Of a stretch of DNA of 10,206 nucleotides, positions 1-5,949 are shown in pieces; the stretch's first letter is position 1; every line of letters begins with the position of its first letter. The notes below the pieces were generated by a model. The model saw nothing but the letters and a program-made list of their open reading frames with translations, was not told where the DNA came from and did no database searches. The DNA is from Pontiellaceae bacterium (GTDB lineage: Bacteria > Verrucomicrobiota > Kiritimatiellia > Kiritimatiellales > Pontiellaceae), in assembly GCA_016937035.1 (NCBI GenBank), contig JAFGWS010000155.1, positions 1 through 10,206 on the forward strand, in the 5' to 3' direction. A program made the position numbers and the translations under genes.

Positions 1-1461
1 GGTGCTGTTGTTCGCTTCGCCATCGGCAAAACCCTGCGAGAAGACCAGATTTTCCGAAGCGGTTACCGCTTCGCTCGTCATGTGGTTGGGATACATCCGC
101 TCCCAGCCGCGCGGCAGCGTGGCTCCATGAAAGTTTAAGCAGAGTCCATAGTTGTTGGCATCGGTCAGAATGTCTTCATACAACTGCATGGTCACCTGTT
201 TATCGCCGCCGAAAAAGTCCACCTTCATGCCCTTTACCCCGATCGACTGCATCCACGCCATCTCTTTCTGACGCGCCGGTGCGCTGTCGAGACAGTTGCG
301 GGGCGACTGCGGGGCATCGTTCCAGTATCCGTTCGAGTTGTACCAAAGCAACACACCAACATCCTTTGAAGACGCATATTTCACCATTTCAGCCATCTTT
401 TCGCGGCCGATATTGGCATCCCAAAGCGCGTCGATCAGGATATATTCATAGCCCATGTCCGCAGCGAGATCGATGTAGGTGCGCTGATCCTTCTCGTTCA
501 TGCTCGCATCCTGCCAGAGAATCCAGCTCCAGGTGGAACGGCCCGGCTTATAGTCGATCGAAGGTTCATAGAGCGGCTCCACCACATCGGTTGCCACTGT
601 GGACTCCACAATCGGCGCCAGCGTTTTGCCGACCGTAATCGTGCGCCATGGCGTCTGCATCGGCAGCGAGGTGAATACCGTTGCAGCACCGATACCTGCA
701 TTTTCTTCAGGCTCGGGGAAAGCAATTGGATAAAGCCCATCTACGTCCGGGTCGCCGAGTCGGCTACCGGCATAGTTGCCGGAAACGCCGGTTTCAGAAA
801 CGAGCGCCCAGCCGTCATCGCCCAGACGGAACAGCGCCGGGAACGTAAAGCCTAAGCCCGGGCGCGACTTGGTGCCGACCGGCACGTCCATCATATAGCC
901 CTCTTCATAACTCGGTTTGGTTTTGGCAAAACCGCCGCCCCAAGAAACCTGCTGCGTCACAAACGCCGTGGCTTCTTCTGGGAAATTGAATCCGGTCAGC
1001 TCCCGACGAATCTCCATGCGGTATTGATTGCGCGAGGCCACCCGATACGAAAGCGCAACATCGCGGTTGCTCACGCGGAAGATTGTTTCCAGCGTATCGT
1101 TTTTCTCATTCGTCAGCCGAACAATCATCTCGTTGGCCTGATAATGCACCTCGCTCACCTTTCCGTGCGGCAGCGTGTAATGCTCATCGATCTTACTGTT
1201 TTCAAAACCGTTGAGTTTCATACTCGAGGCAAAGCTACCGATACTGGTTTCCATCCCGAGCGGTGACTTTTCGAGTACGGTCTTTCCATTGAGCGACACT
1301 TCGTAGAAGGGTTTGCCCTCATCCAGTTTAAAGTTAACCGCAATTGAACCATCCGGGCTGCGGACTTCCTGCGCCCGCAGCGGGACAGCGGCCACCAAAG
1401 AGAGTACGGCTATGGAGCTGCACATTGAGAATCGTCGTTTTTTTATCGTAGAACCAATCAT
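1..1461 (-). CDS. GH97 family glycoside hydrolase (alpha-galactosidase/alpha-glucosidase type), C-terminus beyond window
   Basis: This is an open frame of 487 codons that starts at the ATG at 1459-1461 and runs off the left edge without a stop. The N-terminus has basic residues (KKRR) and a hydrophobic stretch ending in PLRA, predicting Sec export with cleavage after about Ala30. Residues about 31-298 fit the GH97 N-terminal beta-sandwich. A TIM barrel begins near residue 300 at GRSTWSWILWQ. In the barrel, GMKVDFFGGD places Asp415 where retaining GH97 enzymes carry the nucleophile, and YPNHMTSEAV gives Glu464 as the likely acid/base. Inverting SusB-type members lack that Asp, so the retaining, alpha-galactosidase-like branch is favoured (inference from family knowledge). 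Family members usually have about 650-740 residues, so the barrel end and C-terminal domain are missing here. An AGGTG Shine-Dalgarno at 1468-1472, 6 nt from the ATG, supports the start. The gene is divergent from the lipoprotein gene. The exact substrate cannot be read from the sequence. Confidence 0.9.
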   Translation of the reverse strand, partial: MIGSTIKKRRFSMCSSIAVLSLVAAVPLRAQEVRSPDGSIAVNFKLDEGKPFYEVSLNGKTVLEKSPLGMETSIGSFASSMKLNGFENSKIDEHYTLPHGKVSEVHYQANEMIVRLTNEKNDTLETIFRVSNRDVALSYRVASRNQYRMEIRRELTGFNFPEEATAFVTQQVSWGGGFAKTKPSYEEGYMMDVPVGTKSRPGLGFTFPALFRLGDDGWALVSETGVSGNYAGSRLGDPDVDGLYPIAFPEPEENAGIGAATVFTSLPMQTPWRTITVGKTLAPIVESTVATDVVEPLYEPSIDYKPGRSTWSWILWQDASMNEKDQRTYIDLAADMGYEYILIDALWDANIGREKMAEMVKYASSKDVGVLLWYNSNGYWNDAPQSPRNCLDSAPARQKEMAWMQSIGVKGMKVDFFGGDKQVTMQLYEDILTDANNYGLCLNFHGATLPRGWERMYPNHMTSEAVTASENLVFSQGFADGEANNST

Positions 1462-1610
1462 ATTATTCACCTGCTGTTAATATTTAAAACGCGCTTCCGC
1501 CCGGAGGCCGGAACATGGTACCGGAGCAAACCCCTCAACCGTTTAATCAACCATAAAAGCCCAGCCCAAAGCAATCTCTGAAGCCCTCGCTCATACTAAG
1601 CGCCAATAAT

Positions 1611-1635
1611 GGGAAATTAAGGCCGACAATTTCCC
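1611..1635. promoter_or_regulatory. 8-bp perfect inverted repeat, candidate operator
   Basis: GGGAAATT at 1611-1618 and AATTTCCC at 1628-1635 form a perfect inverted repeat with a 9-nt centre. It lies between two divergent genes, about 150 bp upstream of the GH97 start and 185 bp upstream of the lipoprotein start. It has no T-run on either side, so a regulator-binding dyad is more likely than a terminator. No convincing sigma-70 promoter was found next to it. The role is inferred. Confidence 0.35.
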
Positions 1636-1650
1636 CTTAAATATTCAAGT

Positions 1651-1679
1651 GCGTGTGCCCTATCCATCACAGCGTGTGC
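1651..1679. repeat. Pair of 8-bp direct repeats 21 bp apart, candidate tandem operator
   Basis: GCGTGTGC occurs at 1651-1658 and again at 1672-1679. The 21-bp period is two DNA helical turns, the spacing expected when two activator subunits bind the same face of the helix. The pair lies 16 bp to the right of the inverted repeat in the same divergent intergenic region. Apart from these elements I see nothing clear in 1462-1819 except weak -35/-10 look-alikes. Confidence 0.35.
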
Positions 1680-1819
1680 TTGTCTGAAGAAGATGGGTGT
1701 ACTATGTTTATCGCGTTTGGGGTAGCAGGCTGATTTAAAAAAACCGGTGGTGGCCCGCAAAAAACATCACCTGACCATTCGCTATCGGTTTAATACTATT
1801 CAACAGAAGGGAAATGAAC

Positions 1820-2716
1820 ATGAGAAAAAAAATATTCGAACTATGCTTTGTTTTGCTGGGGGTGCTTGCCGCAGGATGCTCGACCGATCCAACGGGTAAA
1901 ATTAACGACGCTTCAAGCGACATTGACGCAGCGTCAACGTTGCCCTCAGTCAACAATTACTCAGATTTCGGTCCGTTCGAGTTCACCAGCGAAACCGAAA
2001 CCGGCCCGGACGGAACATATACCATCGTTCGGCCCAAGACGCTCGGTGTATTGGGAGAGGAGCGCTTCCTGCACGCCCCCATCATCTTTGGCCCCGGTAT
2101 CGGAAGTGCACCCTCTTCACTGATGCCTCTGCTCGAGAGAATCGCCTCGCACGGATTCGTGATCATCAGCAAAACCCTCAATGCCGGACCGGGCAGTCCG
2201 GAAAACAACCGACGCATGATCGACGGCCTTGACTGGCTCATTGCGCAAAACAATACGCCGGACAGTCTATTCGAAGGCAAACTCGCTGTTGACCGCGCCA
2301 TCTCAATGGGCTACTCGGTGGGAGGAACCGCAGCGGTCGATGTTGCCGGGCATGACGCGATCATCGCCGTGGTTTCGATCCACGGCCACAGTGCAAAACC
2401 GATCGATGAAACCAGCGCAAGCTTCCTCCTGATGGGCGGCACAAAAGATATCATGAGAGACGGTCAGTCCTGGCTGGCCCCCACGTACGAAGCATTAGAG
2501 GCGCAGACGCTCTTCAGTTTAGTAGAAGATGCCGATCACGGATACATTACACGTACGGCAAACGGCGTTCAGGGAGGCGTCGAAACGCCGGCCATGATCG
2601 CCTGGATCCGCTACTGGGCCTACAACGACAACGAAGCGAAGAAATACTTCTTCGGAGACGACTGCATCATGTCCCAATCACCCTGGACCAACCTGCAACG
2701 AAAGAATTGGGAATAG
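1820..2716 (+). CDS. Lipoprotein alpha/beta hydrolase of the cutinase/PET-hydrolase-like (polyesterase-lipase-cutinase) type
   Basis: The product has 298 residues from the ATG at 1820. An in-frame ATG at 1814 is also possible, but the Shine-Dalgarno AGAAGGG (1805-1811) sits 8 nt before 1820 and only 2 nt before 1814. The N-terminus MRKKIF, a hydrophobic run and the lipobox LAAGC (Cys20) mark a lipoprotein signal peptide, so the enzyme is probably anchored facing the periplasm or cell surface. The body is an alpha/beta hydrolase. ERIASHGFVII matches the RLASHGFVVI segment of bacterial cutinases/PETases. GYSVGG carries the nucleophile Ser166, Asp210 in GTKDIM is the likely acid, and His240 in DADHGY is the catalytic base. 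The C-terminal AWIRYWAYND segment also follows the cutinase pattern. The tyrosine of the PETase oxyanion/aromatic clamp appears to be replaced in GPGIGS, and the C-terminal disulfide is not evident (single Cys282). A carbohydrate esterase or dienelactone-hydrolase-like activity is an alternative. Fold and triad are fairly sure; the substrate is unknown. Confidence 0.8.
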   Translation: MRKKIFELCFVLLGVLAAGCSTDPTGKINDASSDIDAASTLPSVNNYSDFGPFEFTSETETGPDGTYTIVRPKTLGVLGEERFLHAPIIFGPGIGSAPSSLMPLLERIASHGFVIISKTLNAGPGSPENNRRMIDGLDWLIAQNNTPDSLFEGKLAVDRAISMGYSVGGTAAVDVAGHDAIIAVVSIHGHSAKPIDETSASFLLMGGTKDIMRDGQSWLAPTYEALEAQTLFSLVEDADHGYITRTANGVQGGVETPAMIAWIRYWAYNDNEAKKYFFGDDCIMSQSPWTNLQRKNWE

Positions 2717-2740
2717 TCTGCAGAACAAGTTTCTGAATTG

Positions 2741-2841
2741 TTAAAGCGGTGTCAAGCCACCGCACTCCAAAGGGCTTGTGCGGTATGGAGTGCGCGGGCC
2801 CGCAGGGTTGCGGAGCAACTTGAGCGTGCTTTCAGATGCGC
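2741..2841 (+). repeat. Structured intergenic repeat, copy A (101 bp)
   Basis: This copy aligns without gaps to the copy at 2900-3000, with 79 of 101 positions identical by hand count. It folds into several hairpins. GCGGTG/CACCGC (2746-2751 with 2758-2763) encloses the loop TCAAGC. CGCACTCCA/TGGAGTGCG (2761-2769 with 2786-2794) has a 16-nt loop. GTTGC/GCAAC (2807-2811 with 2815-2819) has the loop GGA. An alternative pairing ACCGCAC/GTGCGGT is also possible. It lies between the 3' ends of two convergent genes, the usual place for REP/BIME-like elements. Strand is arbitrary. Confidence 0.85.
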
Positions 2842-2881
2842 CGGAGGCGCAATGCACCAGAGCGTTGCTTTTGGTGCAACG
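2837..2881. repeat. Hairpin-rich spacer between the two repeat copies
   Basis: TGCGCC/GGCGCA (2837-2842 with 2846-2851) forms a 6-bp stem with loop GGA, the same triloop as in copy A. TGCACCA/TGGTGCA (2853-2859 with 2872-2878) forms a 7-bp stem. CGTTGC/GCAACG (2863-2868 with 2876-2881) is a competing stem. The segment belongs to the composite element rather than being random spacer. Confidence 0.6.
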
Positions 2882-2899
2882 GCGTCGAACCGCGGTGTT

Positions 2900-3000
2900 T
2901 TAAAGCGCAATCAAGCTTGCGCACTCCAAAGGGCTTGTGCGCTCTGGAGTGCGGTGGTCCGCAGGATCGCGAAGCGACTCGACACCGCTTTTAAATGCGC
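2900..3000 (+). repeat. Structured intergenic repeat, copy B (101 bp)
   Basis: This is the second copy, offset by exactly 159 bp from copy A. Its first hairpin is GCGCAA/TTGCGC (2905-2910 with 2917-2922) with the same TCAAGC loop as copy A although both arms differ. The 32 bases around CGCACTCCA...TGGAGTGCG are nearly unchanged. The third hairpin becomes TCGC/GCGA (2967-2970 with 2974-2977). Its right end GACACCGCTTTTAA (2981-2994) is the inverse of the left end of copy A (2741-2753), with one extra T. Confidence 0.85.
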
Positions 3001-3033
3001 AGCAGACTCTTTCCCACCCACTCGGGGGCCTGC

Positions 3034-3115
3034 GTAATCTTTTCTCGCGCCTCGGCCTCGATCCGGAGTCGAACCTCTCTGCCTCGATTTTAAAGCGACT
3101 CAGCGAAAAGATTAC
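3034..3115. repeat. Nested inverted repeats spanning the 3' end of the FAD-oxidase gene
   Basis: GTAATCTTTTC (3034-3044) and GAAAAGATTAC (3105-3115) are a perfect 11-bp inverted repeat. GAGTCG (3066-3071) and CGACTC (3096-3101) form a second pair inside it. The right arms fall within the last codons of the minus-strand gene and the left arms lie downstream of its stop. It could act as a long terminator-like or 3'-end-protecting stem, or be a scar of repeat insertion. GCCTCGAT also occurs twice inside (3054-3061 and 3081-3088). Confidence 0.45.
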
Positions 3116-4529
3116 CAGGATTGAGGAGACCGGACGGATCGAAGAGGTGTTTGAGCTCCTGCATTCTGCGGAGGTTTTCTCTGCCCAGCATAAGTTCCAG
3201 AAATTCGGTTTTGAGTTTTCCGATGCCGTGTTCGGCGGAGACAGAGCCGCCCCAGTCGACGACCTGACGGGCCCAGTTGAAGTAGAGCGCTTTGCCCGTT
3301 TTATATTCCTCCATGCTGCGCGGAAGAATGTTGACGTGTAGATGGTTGTTGCCGATGTGGCCGAAGATAACATAATCGAGTCCAGCGTCCGCCAGCCCTT
3401 CGTGATACATGCGCATCACGTTTTCAAGCTGTTCATCGGGAACGGCCATATCGGTGCCGAGCTTGGTCAGTCCGGCTATTGCTTTTTTTCGCTCCGCAAT
3501 GAGGAGATTGATCGATTCGGGAACGGCGTGACGAAAGTGCTTCAGCGCAACGATCTCCTGCGCCCCGTCCCCCATCCAGCATTCGATCGCCAGCTCAACC
3601 AGCGTTTCGAGCGAGTCCGGTACCGCACCCTCGTATTCAAAATAGACGGCGGTGTGGTATTCCGGGGCCAATAACGGCAGCTCAGCGAATGCCGCCACTT
3701 CGTTTTTCATCCGGCGGAGCAGCTCCAGCGTATGGCCGTCAAAAAACTCGATCGCGATCGGATTCGTTTCGACCCGCAGTGCACGGATAAATTGGAGCGC
3801 AGCAGCCTCAGAAACAAAGAAGGCGGTCAGGCCGGTCAGCTCGCCGGGTTCGGGAAGGAGGCGGAGCGTAATGGAGGTCACAACCCCGAGCGTTCCTTCT
3901 GCGCCGATAAAGAGATCGACCAAATCCATGTTCGGCTGAATAAAATAGCCCGCAGCACTCTTGACGGCAGGATGCGGAATCTCCGGCAGCTCGCCCGAAA
4001 ATGATCCCAGCTGGAACGAGAACCCGTCGGCTTTATGCACGCCCCGCTCCAGACGCACAGTCTCTCCGGAAGCCAGCACCACCTCCAGCGCATCGATCCA
4101 GTTTCGTATCGAGCCATATTTATAGGAGCGCGCACCGGACGCATTATTGGCAACCATACCGCCGATGGAGGCCGAGGTCTCCGTCGGATCCGACGGAAAG
4201 AAGAGGCCGATGCCCTGCAGCGCGGCGCGGAGATCAGATAGAACAGCGCCGGGCTGAACTGTTATGCGCTCTCCATCGATGGGCCCGATGGCATTCATAC
4301 GGGAGCAATTCAGGACCAGTCCGCCCGACGGTACGCACCCGCCGGTAATGCCGGTACGCCCGCCCTGCACGGTTACCGGCCACTCGTTTCCCCGAGCAAT
4401 CGCCAGCGCCTCGCAAACCTCCTGCGTAGACGTTGGAAAAACAATCGCCTCTGCCCGGCCATTCCAGCGCGATTCATCGTGCAGAAAATCCGCATATTCT
4501 TCATTCACGGCTAATATTTGAACACACAT
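3090..4529 (-). CDS. FAD-linked oxidase, GlcD/D-lactate dehydrogenase-like 2-hydroxyacid dehydrogenase
   Basis: The 479-residue protein has the two-domain plan of the GlcD/DLD family. The PCMH-type FAD-binding domain occupies about residues 25-200, with PVTVQGGRTGITGGCVP (51-67) and SIGGMVANNASG (121-132) as the FAD pyrophosphate-binding loops. The FAD-oxidase C-terminal domain has GHIGNNHLHVNI (390-401), SAEHGIG (431-437) and the closing FDPSGLLNPG. The His residues of these motifs (391, 396, 398, 434) match positions that bind metal or substrate in the family. Such enzymes oxidise a D-2-hydroxyacid (glycolate, D-lactate, D-2-hydroxyglutarate) and pass electrons to a quinone, cytochrome or Fe-S partner. 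No C-terminal Cys-rich Fe-S domain is fused and no GlcE/GlcF gene is adjacent, so the acceptor is unclear. AAGGG upstream, 5 nt from the ATG, supports the start. The last residues after NPGNLF are encoded in a repeat-like segment. Family is sure; substrate is not. Confidence 0.93.
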   Translation of the reverse strand: MCVQILAVNEEYADFLHDESRWNGRAEAIVFPTSTQEVCEALAIARGNEWPVTVQGGRTGITGGCVPSGGLVLNCSRMNAIGPIDGERITVQPGAVLSDLRAALQGIGLFFPSDPTETSASIGGMVANNASGARSYKYGSIRNWIDALEVVLASGETVRLERGVHKADGFSFQLGSFSGELPEIPHPAVKSAAGYFIQPNMDLVDLFIGAEGTLGVVTSITLRLLPEPGELTGLTAFFVSEAAALQFIRALRVETNPIAIEFFDGHTLELLRRMKNEVAAFAELPLLAPEYHTAVYFEYEGAVPDSLETLVELAIECWMGDGAQEIVALKHFRHAVPESINLLIAERKKAIAGLTKLGTDMAVPDEQLENVMRMYHEGLADAGLDYVIFGHIGNNHLHVNILPRSMEEYKTGKALYFNWARQVVDWGGSVSAEHGIGKLKTEFLELMLGRENLRRMQELKHLFDPSGLLNPGNLFAESL

Positions 4530-4671
4530 AAAAACCCTTGCATAGGATTTCGCAACCTGCCCCTGTTACACCCGAGTCGTCGATCGCCGTTTTCGAGACA
4601 TGGAAACGCAAAAAGAACATAGAGTCAAAACCTATCGAGGTCCAGGCAGCGTGAGGCGTGACAATTATGGC

Positions 4672-4689
4672 ACGAGTACGAGAACGAGG
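4672..4689. repeat. Three tandem ACGAGN hexamers
   Basis: ACGAG begins at 4672, 4678 and 4684, each followed by a different base (T, A, G). A short imperfect hairpin, AGGCA/TGCCT, follows around 4704-4721. The tandem sits in the 267-bp gap between the FAD-oxidase start and the QueG stop. No convincing gene or promoter was seen in the gap. Confidence 0.45.
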
Positions 4690-4737
4690 AGGCAAAAAAG
4701 AAAGGCAGACAGGGATGCCTACCCCACGACGATGAAA

Positions 4738-4769
4738 ATTTTCCCAATGTCATTCTCGATCGGGAAAAT
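4738..4769. terminator. Inverted repeat downstream of queG, possible weak terminator or operator
   Basis: ATTTTCCC (4738-4745) and GGGAAAAT (4762-4769) are perfect inverted 8-mers with a 16-nt centre, lying 28 nt beyond the queG stop. Read on the minus strand the stem is followed by TTTCATCG, a poor T-run, so termination is uncertain. It resembles the dyad at 1611-1635 and may instead bind a regulator. Confidence 0.3.
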
Positions 4770-4796
4770 CAGGGATCTCGTCGCCGAAAAACCCGA

Positions 4797-5834
4797 TTAC
4801 CCAACCCAAAGCTGCTGCTGAACCCGCTCGCTCTTGTTATGAATCCGAACCCATTCGAGTAGTTCCTCGGTCTGTGGCGAACCGATGTTTTTCAGCACAA
4901 CCACTCCATTTTTACGCAGCTGAGTTACACCGGCATACGACACTGCGCTCCCTTTCATGAGCCGCCGAAGCTCGGCCGCTGGTGTTTTAAACAGCCATTC
5001 CAGATCAACCGGAATACGCCCATCCCCAGCGTCGTGCGGCGGACAGACGCTGGTACAGCCATCGCAACCAAACAACCAATCGCCGACCAACGCGCCTTCT
5101 TCCGGAGTAAGTACGGTCCGTTTTTCAATGGTCAGATAGCTGATGCATTTCCGCGCATCCATCGGCTGCCCAAAGGTAATCGCTCCGGTCGGGCAATTCT
5201 TCACACAGTTCCGACACGTTTCACAGGCGAACGGCATTTGCGGAGCATGAATCACCTCCGGCAAGGCGCAATCAACGAAGAGGCAGCCGATAAATACCCG
5301 GACACTCTGTTGATCCGGAACGCGGAGTAAATTATTTCCGCCATACACCCCCAGCCCGCCGGCAACCGCAAAGAGCCGCTCATCAACCGCCTCTGTATCC
5401 ACCGTTGCTTTCGCATACACACCCTCACCCAATTGCTCATGTAAACCGCGCAGTATCGTTTGGCCGCGCACGTGATAATCCATCTGCTTCGCATACGCAG
5501 AAACATATCCCAACAGTGCATCCTGAGAAGGTTCCGGGAAAAAGTGTGTTGCGGCCGGATCGCCCCAATGGTTTGTAAACGCGACCACAATCACCGACTT
5601 CGCAAAAGCAACATGTTGCCACGGGTTGGCCTTGGCGGGAAACATGCGTTCAAGATAGTCCATCTCACCCTGCCGTCCGCTCTTCAGCCACTGCGCCGTC
5701 CGTACACTGTTTTCTTCAATCCGCTCCCGCAGCAGCGGATTATCCATCCGCAGGCAGGCCGAAGAATGTGCGCCGAGCGAGCGTGCTGCTTCAGTAAGCC
5801 ACTCGGCAAACTGCTCTGTCGATCCGGTGTTCAT
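4797..5834 (-). CDS. queG: Epoxyqueuosine reductase QueG (or close QueG-like paralogue)
   Basis: The 345-residue cytosolic protein has the QueG layout. QueG is a cobalamin- and [4Fe-4S]-dependent enzyme that reduces epoxyqueuosine to queuosine at the wobble base of GUN tRNAs, the last step of Q synthesis. Visible signatures are VDTEAVDER with Asp146 as the candidate catalytic acid, a first cluster motif CETCRNCVKNCP (Cys204, 207, 210, 214), the family hallmark DARKCISYLTIE (Cys230), and a second motif CDGCTSVCP (Cys257, 260, 264). These are the eight cysteines needed for two clusters. The usual GLGWIGK segment is replaced by GLGVYGGNN, and the C-terminal HEAT-like extension is short (family about 370-390 residues), so it is somewhat divergent. 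A weak AGGA lies about 10 nt upstream. It follows the CBS gene terminator and so is its own transcription unit. No other queuosine gene is in the window. Confidence 0.87.
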   Translation of the reverse strand: MNTGSTEQFAEWLTEAARSLGAHSSACLRMDNPLLRERIEENSVRTAQWLKSGRQGEMDYLERMFPAKANPWQHVAFAKSVIVVAFTNHWGDPAATHFFPEPSQDALLGYVSAYAKQMDYHVRGQTILRGLHEQLGEGVYAKATVDTEAVDERLFAVAGGLGVYGGNNLLRVPDQQSVRVFIGCLFVDCALPEVIHAPQMPFACETCRNCVKNCPTGAITFGQPMDARKCISYLTIEKRTVLTPEEGALVGDWLFGCDGCTSVCPPHDAGDGRIPVDLEWLFKTPAAELRRLMKGSAVSYAGVTQLRKNGVVVLKNIGSPQTEELLEWVRIHNKSERVQQQLWVG

Positions 5835-5883
5835 AAGGCACAGATCCTATCACCCACCCCTTCTGGTTGAGAAGCCCCAAACA

Positions 5884-5912
5884 AAACAGGAGGCAGTGAA
5901 TGCCTCCTGTTT
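5884..5912 (-). terminator. Intrinsic terminator of the CBS-domain gene
   Basis: AAACAGGAGGCA (5884-5895) and TGCCTCCTGTTT (5901-5912) form a perfect 12-bp stem with a 5-nt loop. On the minus strand the stem runs into TTTTGTTT, a good U-tract. It lies 37 nt past the stop of the CBS gene. Confidence 0.88.
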
Positions 5913-5949
5913 CCATGGTATTGAATCGCCCGAAAGGCAATGAACGGCC

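Noticed and set aside
1771..1799. CTGACC-17 bp-TACTAT as promoter of the lipoprotein gene
   Set aside because: Only 4/6 matches in each box, and the predicted start would fall within the Shine-Dalgarno, so it is not listed as a feature.
2741..3000. CRISPR array
   Set aside because: Only two long, diverged and internally folded copies with one spacer and no cas genes; not CRISPR-like.
2738..3037. 99-codon plus-strand open frame containing the motif ALQRACA-WSA twice
   Set aside because: It is the translation of the two structured repeats, which are 159 bp apart and so keep frame. Differences follow base pairing rather than codon positions, and no Shine-Dalgarno precedes the ATG.
3066..3076. 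GGTTCGACTCC on the minus strand, like a tRNA T-arm
   Set aside because: The flanking bases do not form a 5-bp T stem and no acceptor or anticodon arm is found around it.
4600..4821. 73-codon plus-strand open frame between the FAD-oxidase and queG genes
   Set aside because: No Shine-Dalgarno, no family resemblance, and it runs over the hexamer repeat and dyad into the queG 3' end.
5859..5873. Small hairpin CTTCT/AGAAG upstream of queG
   Set aside because: A 5-bp stem with no T-run or covering context; chance is likely.
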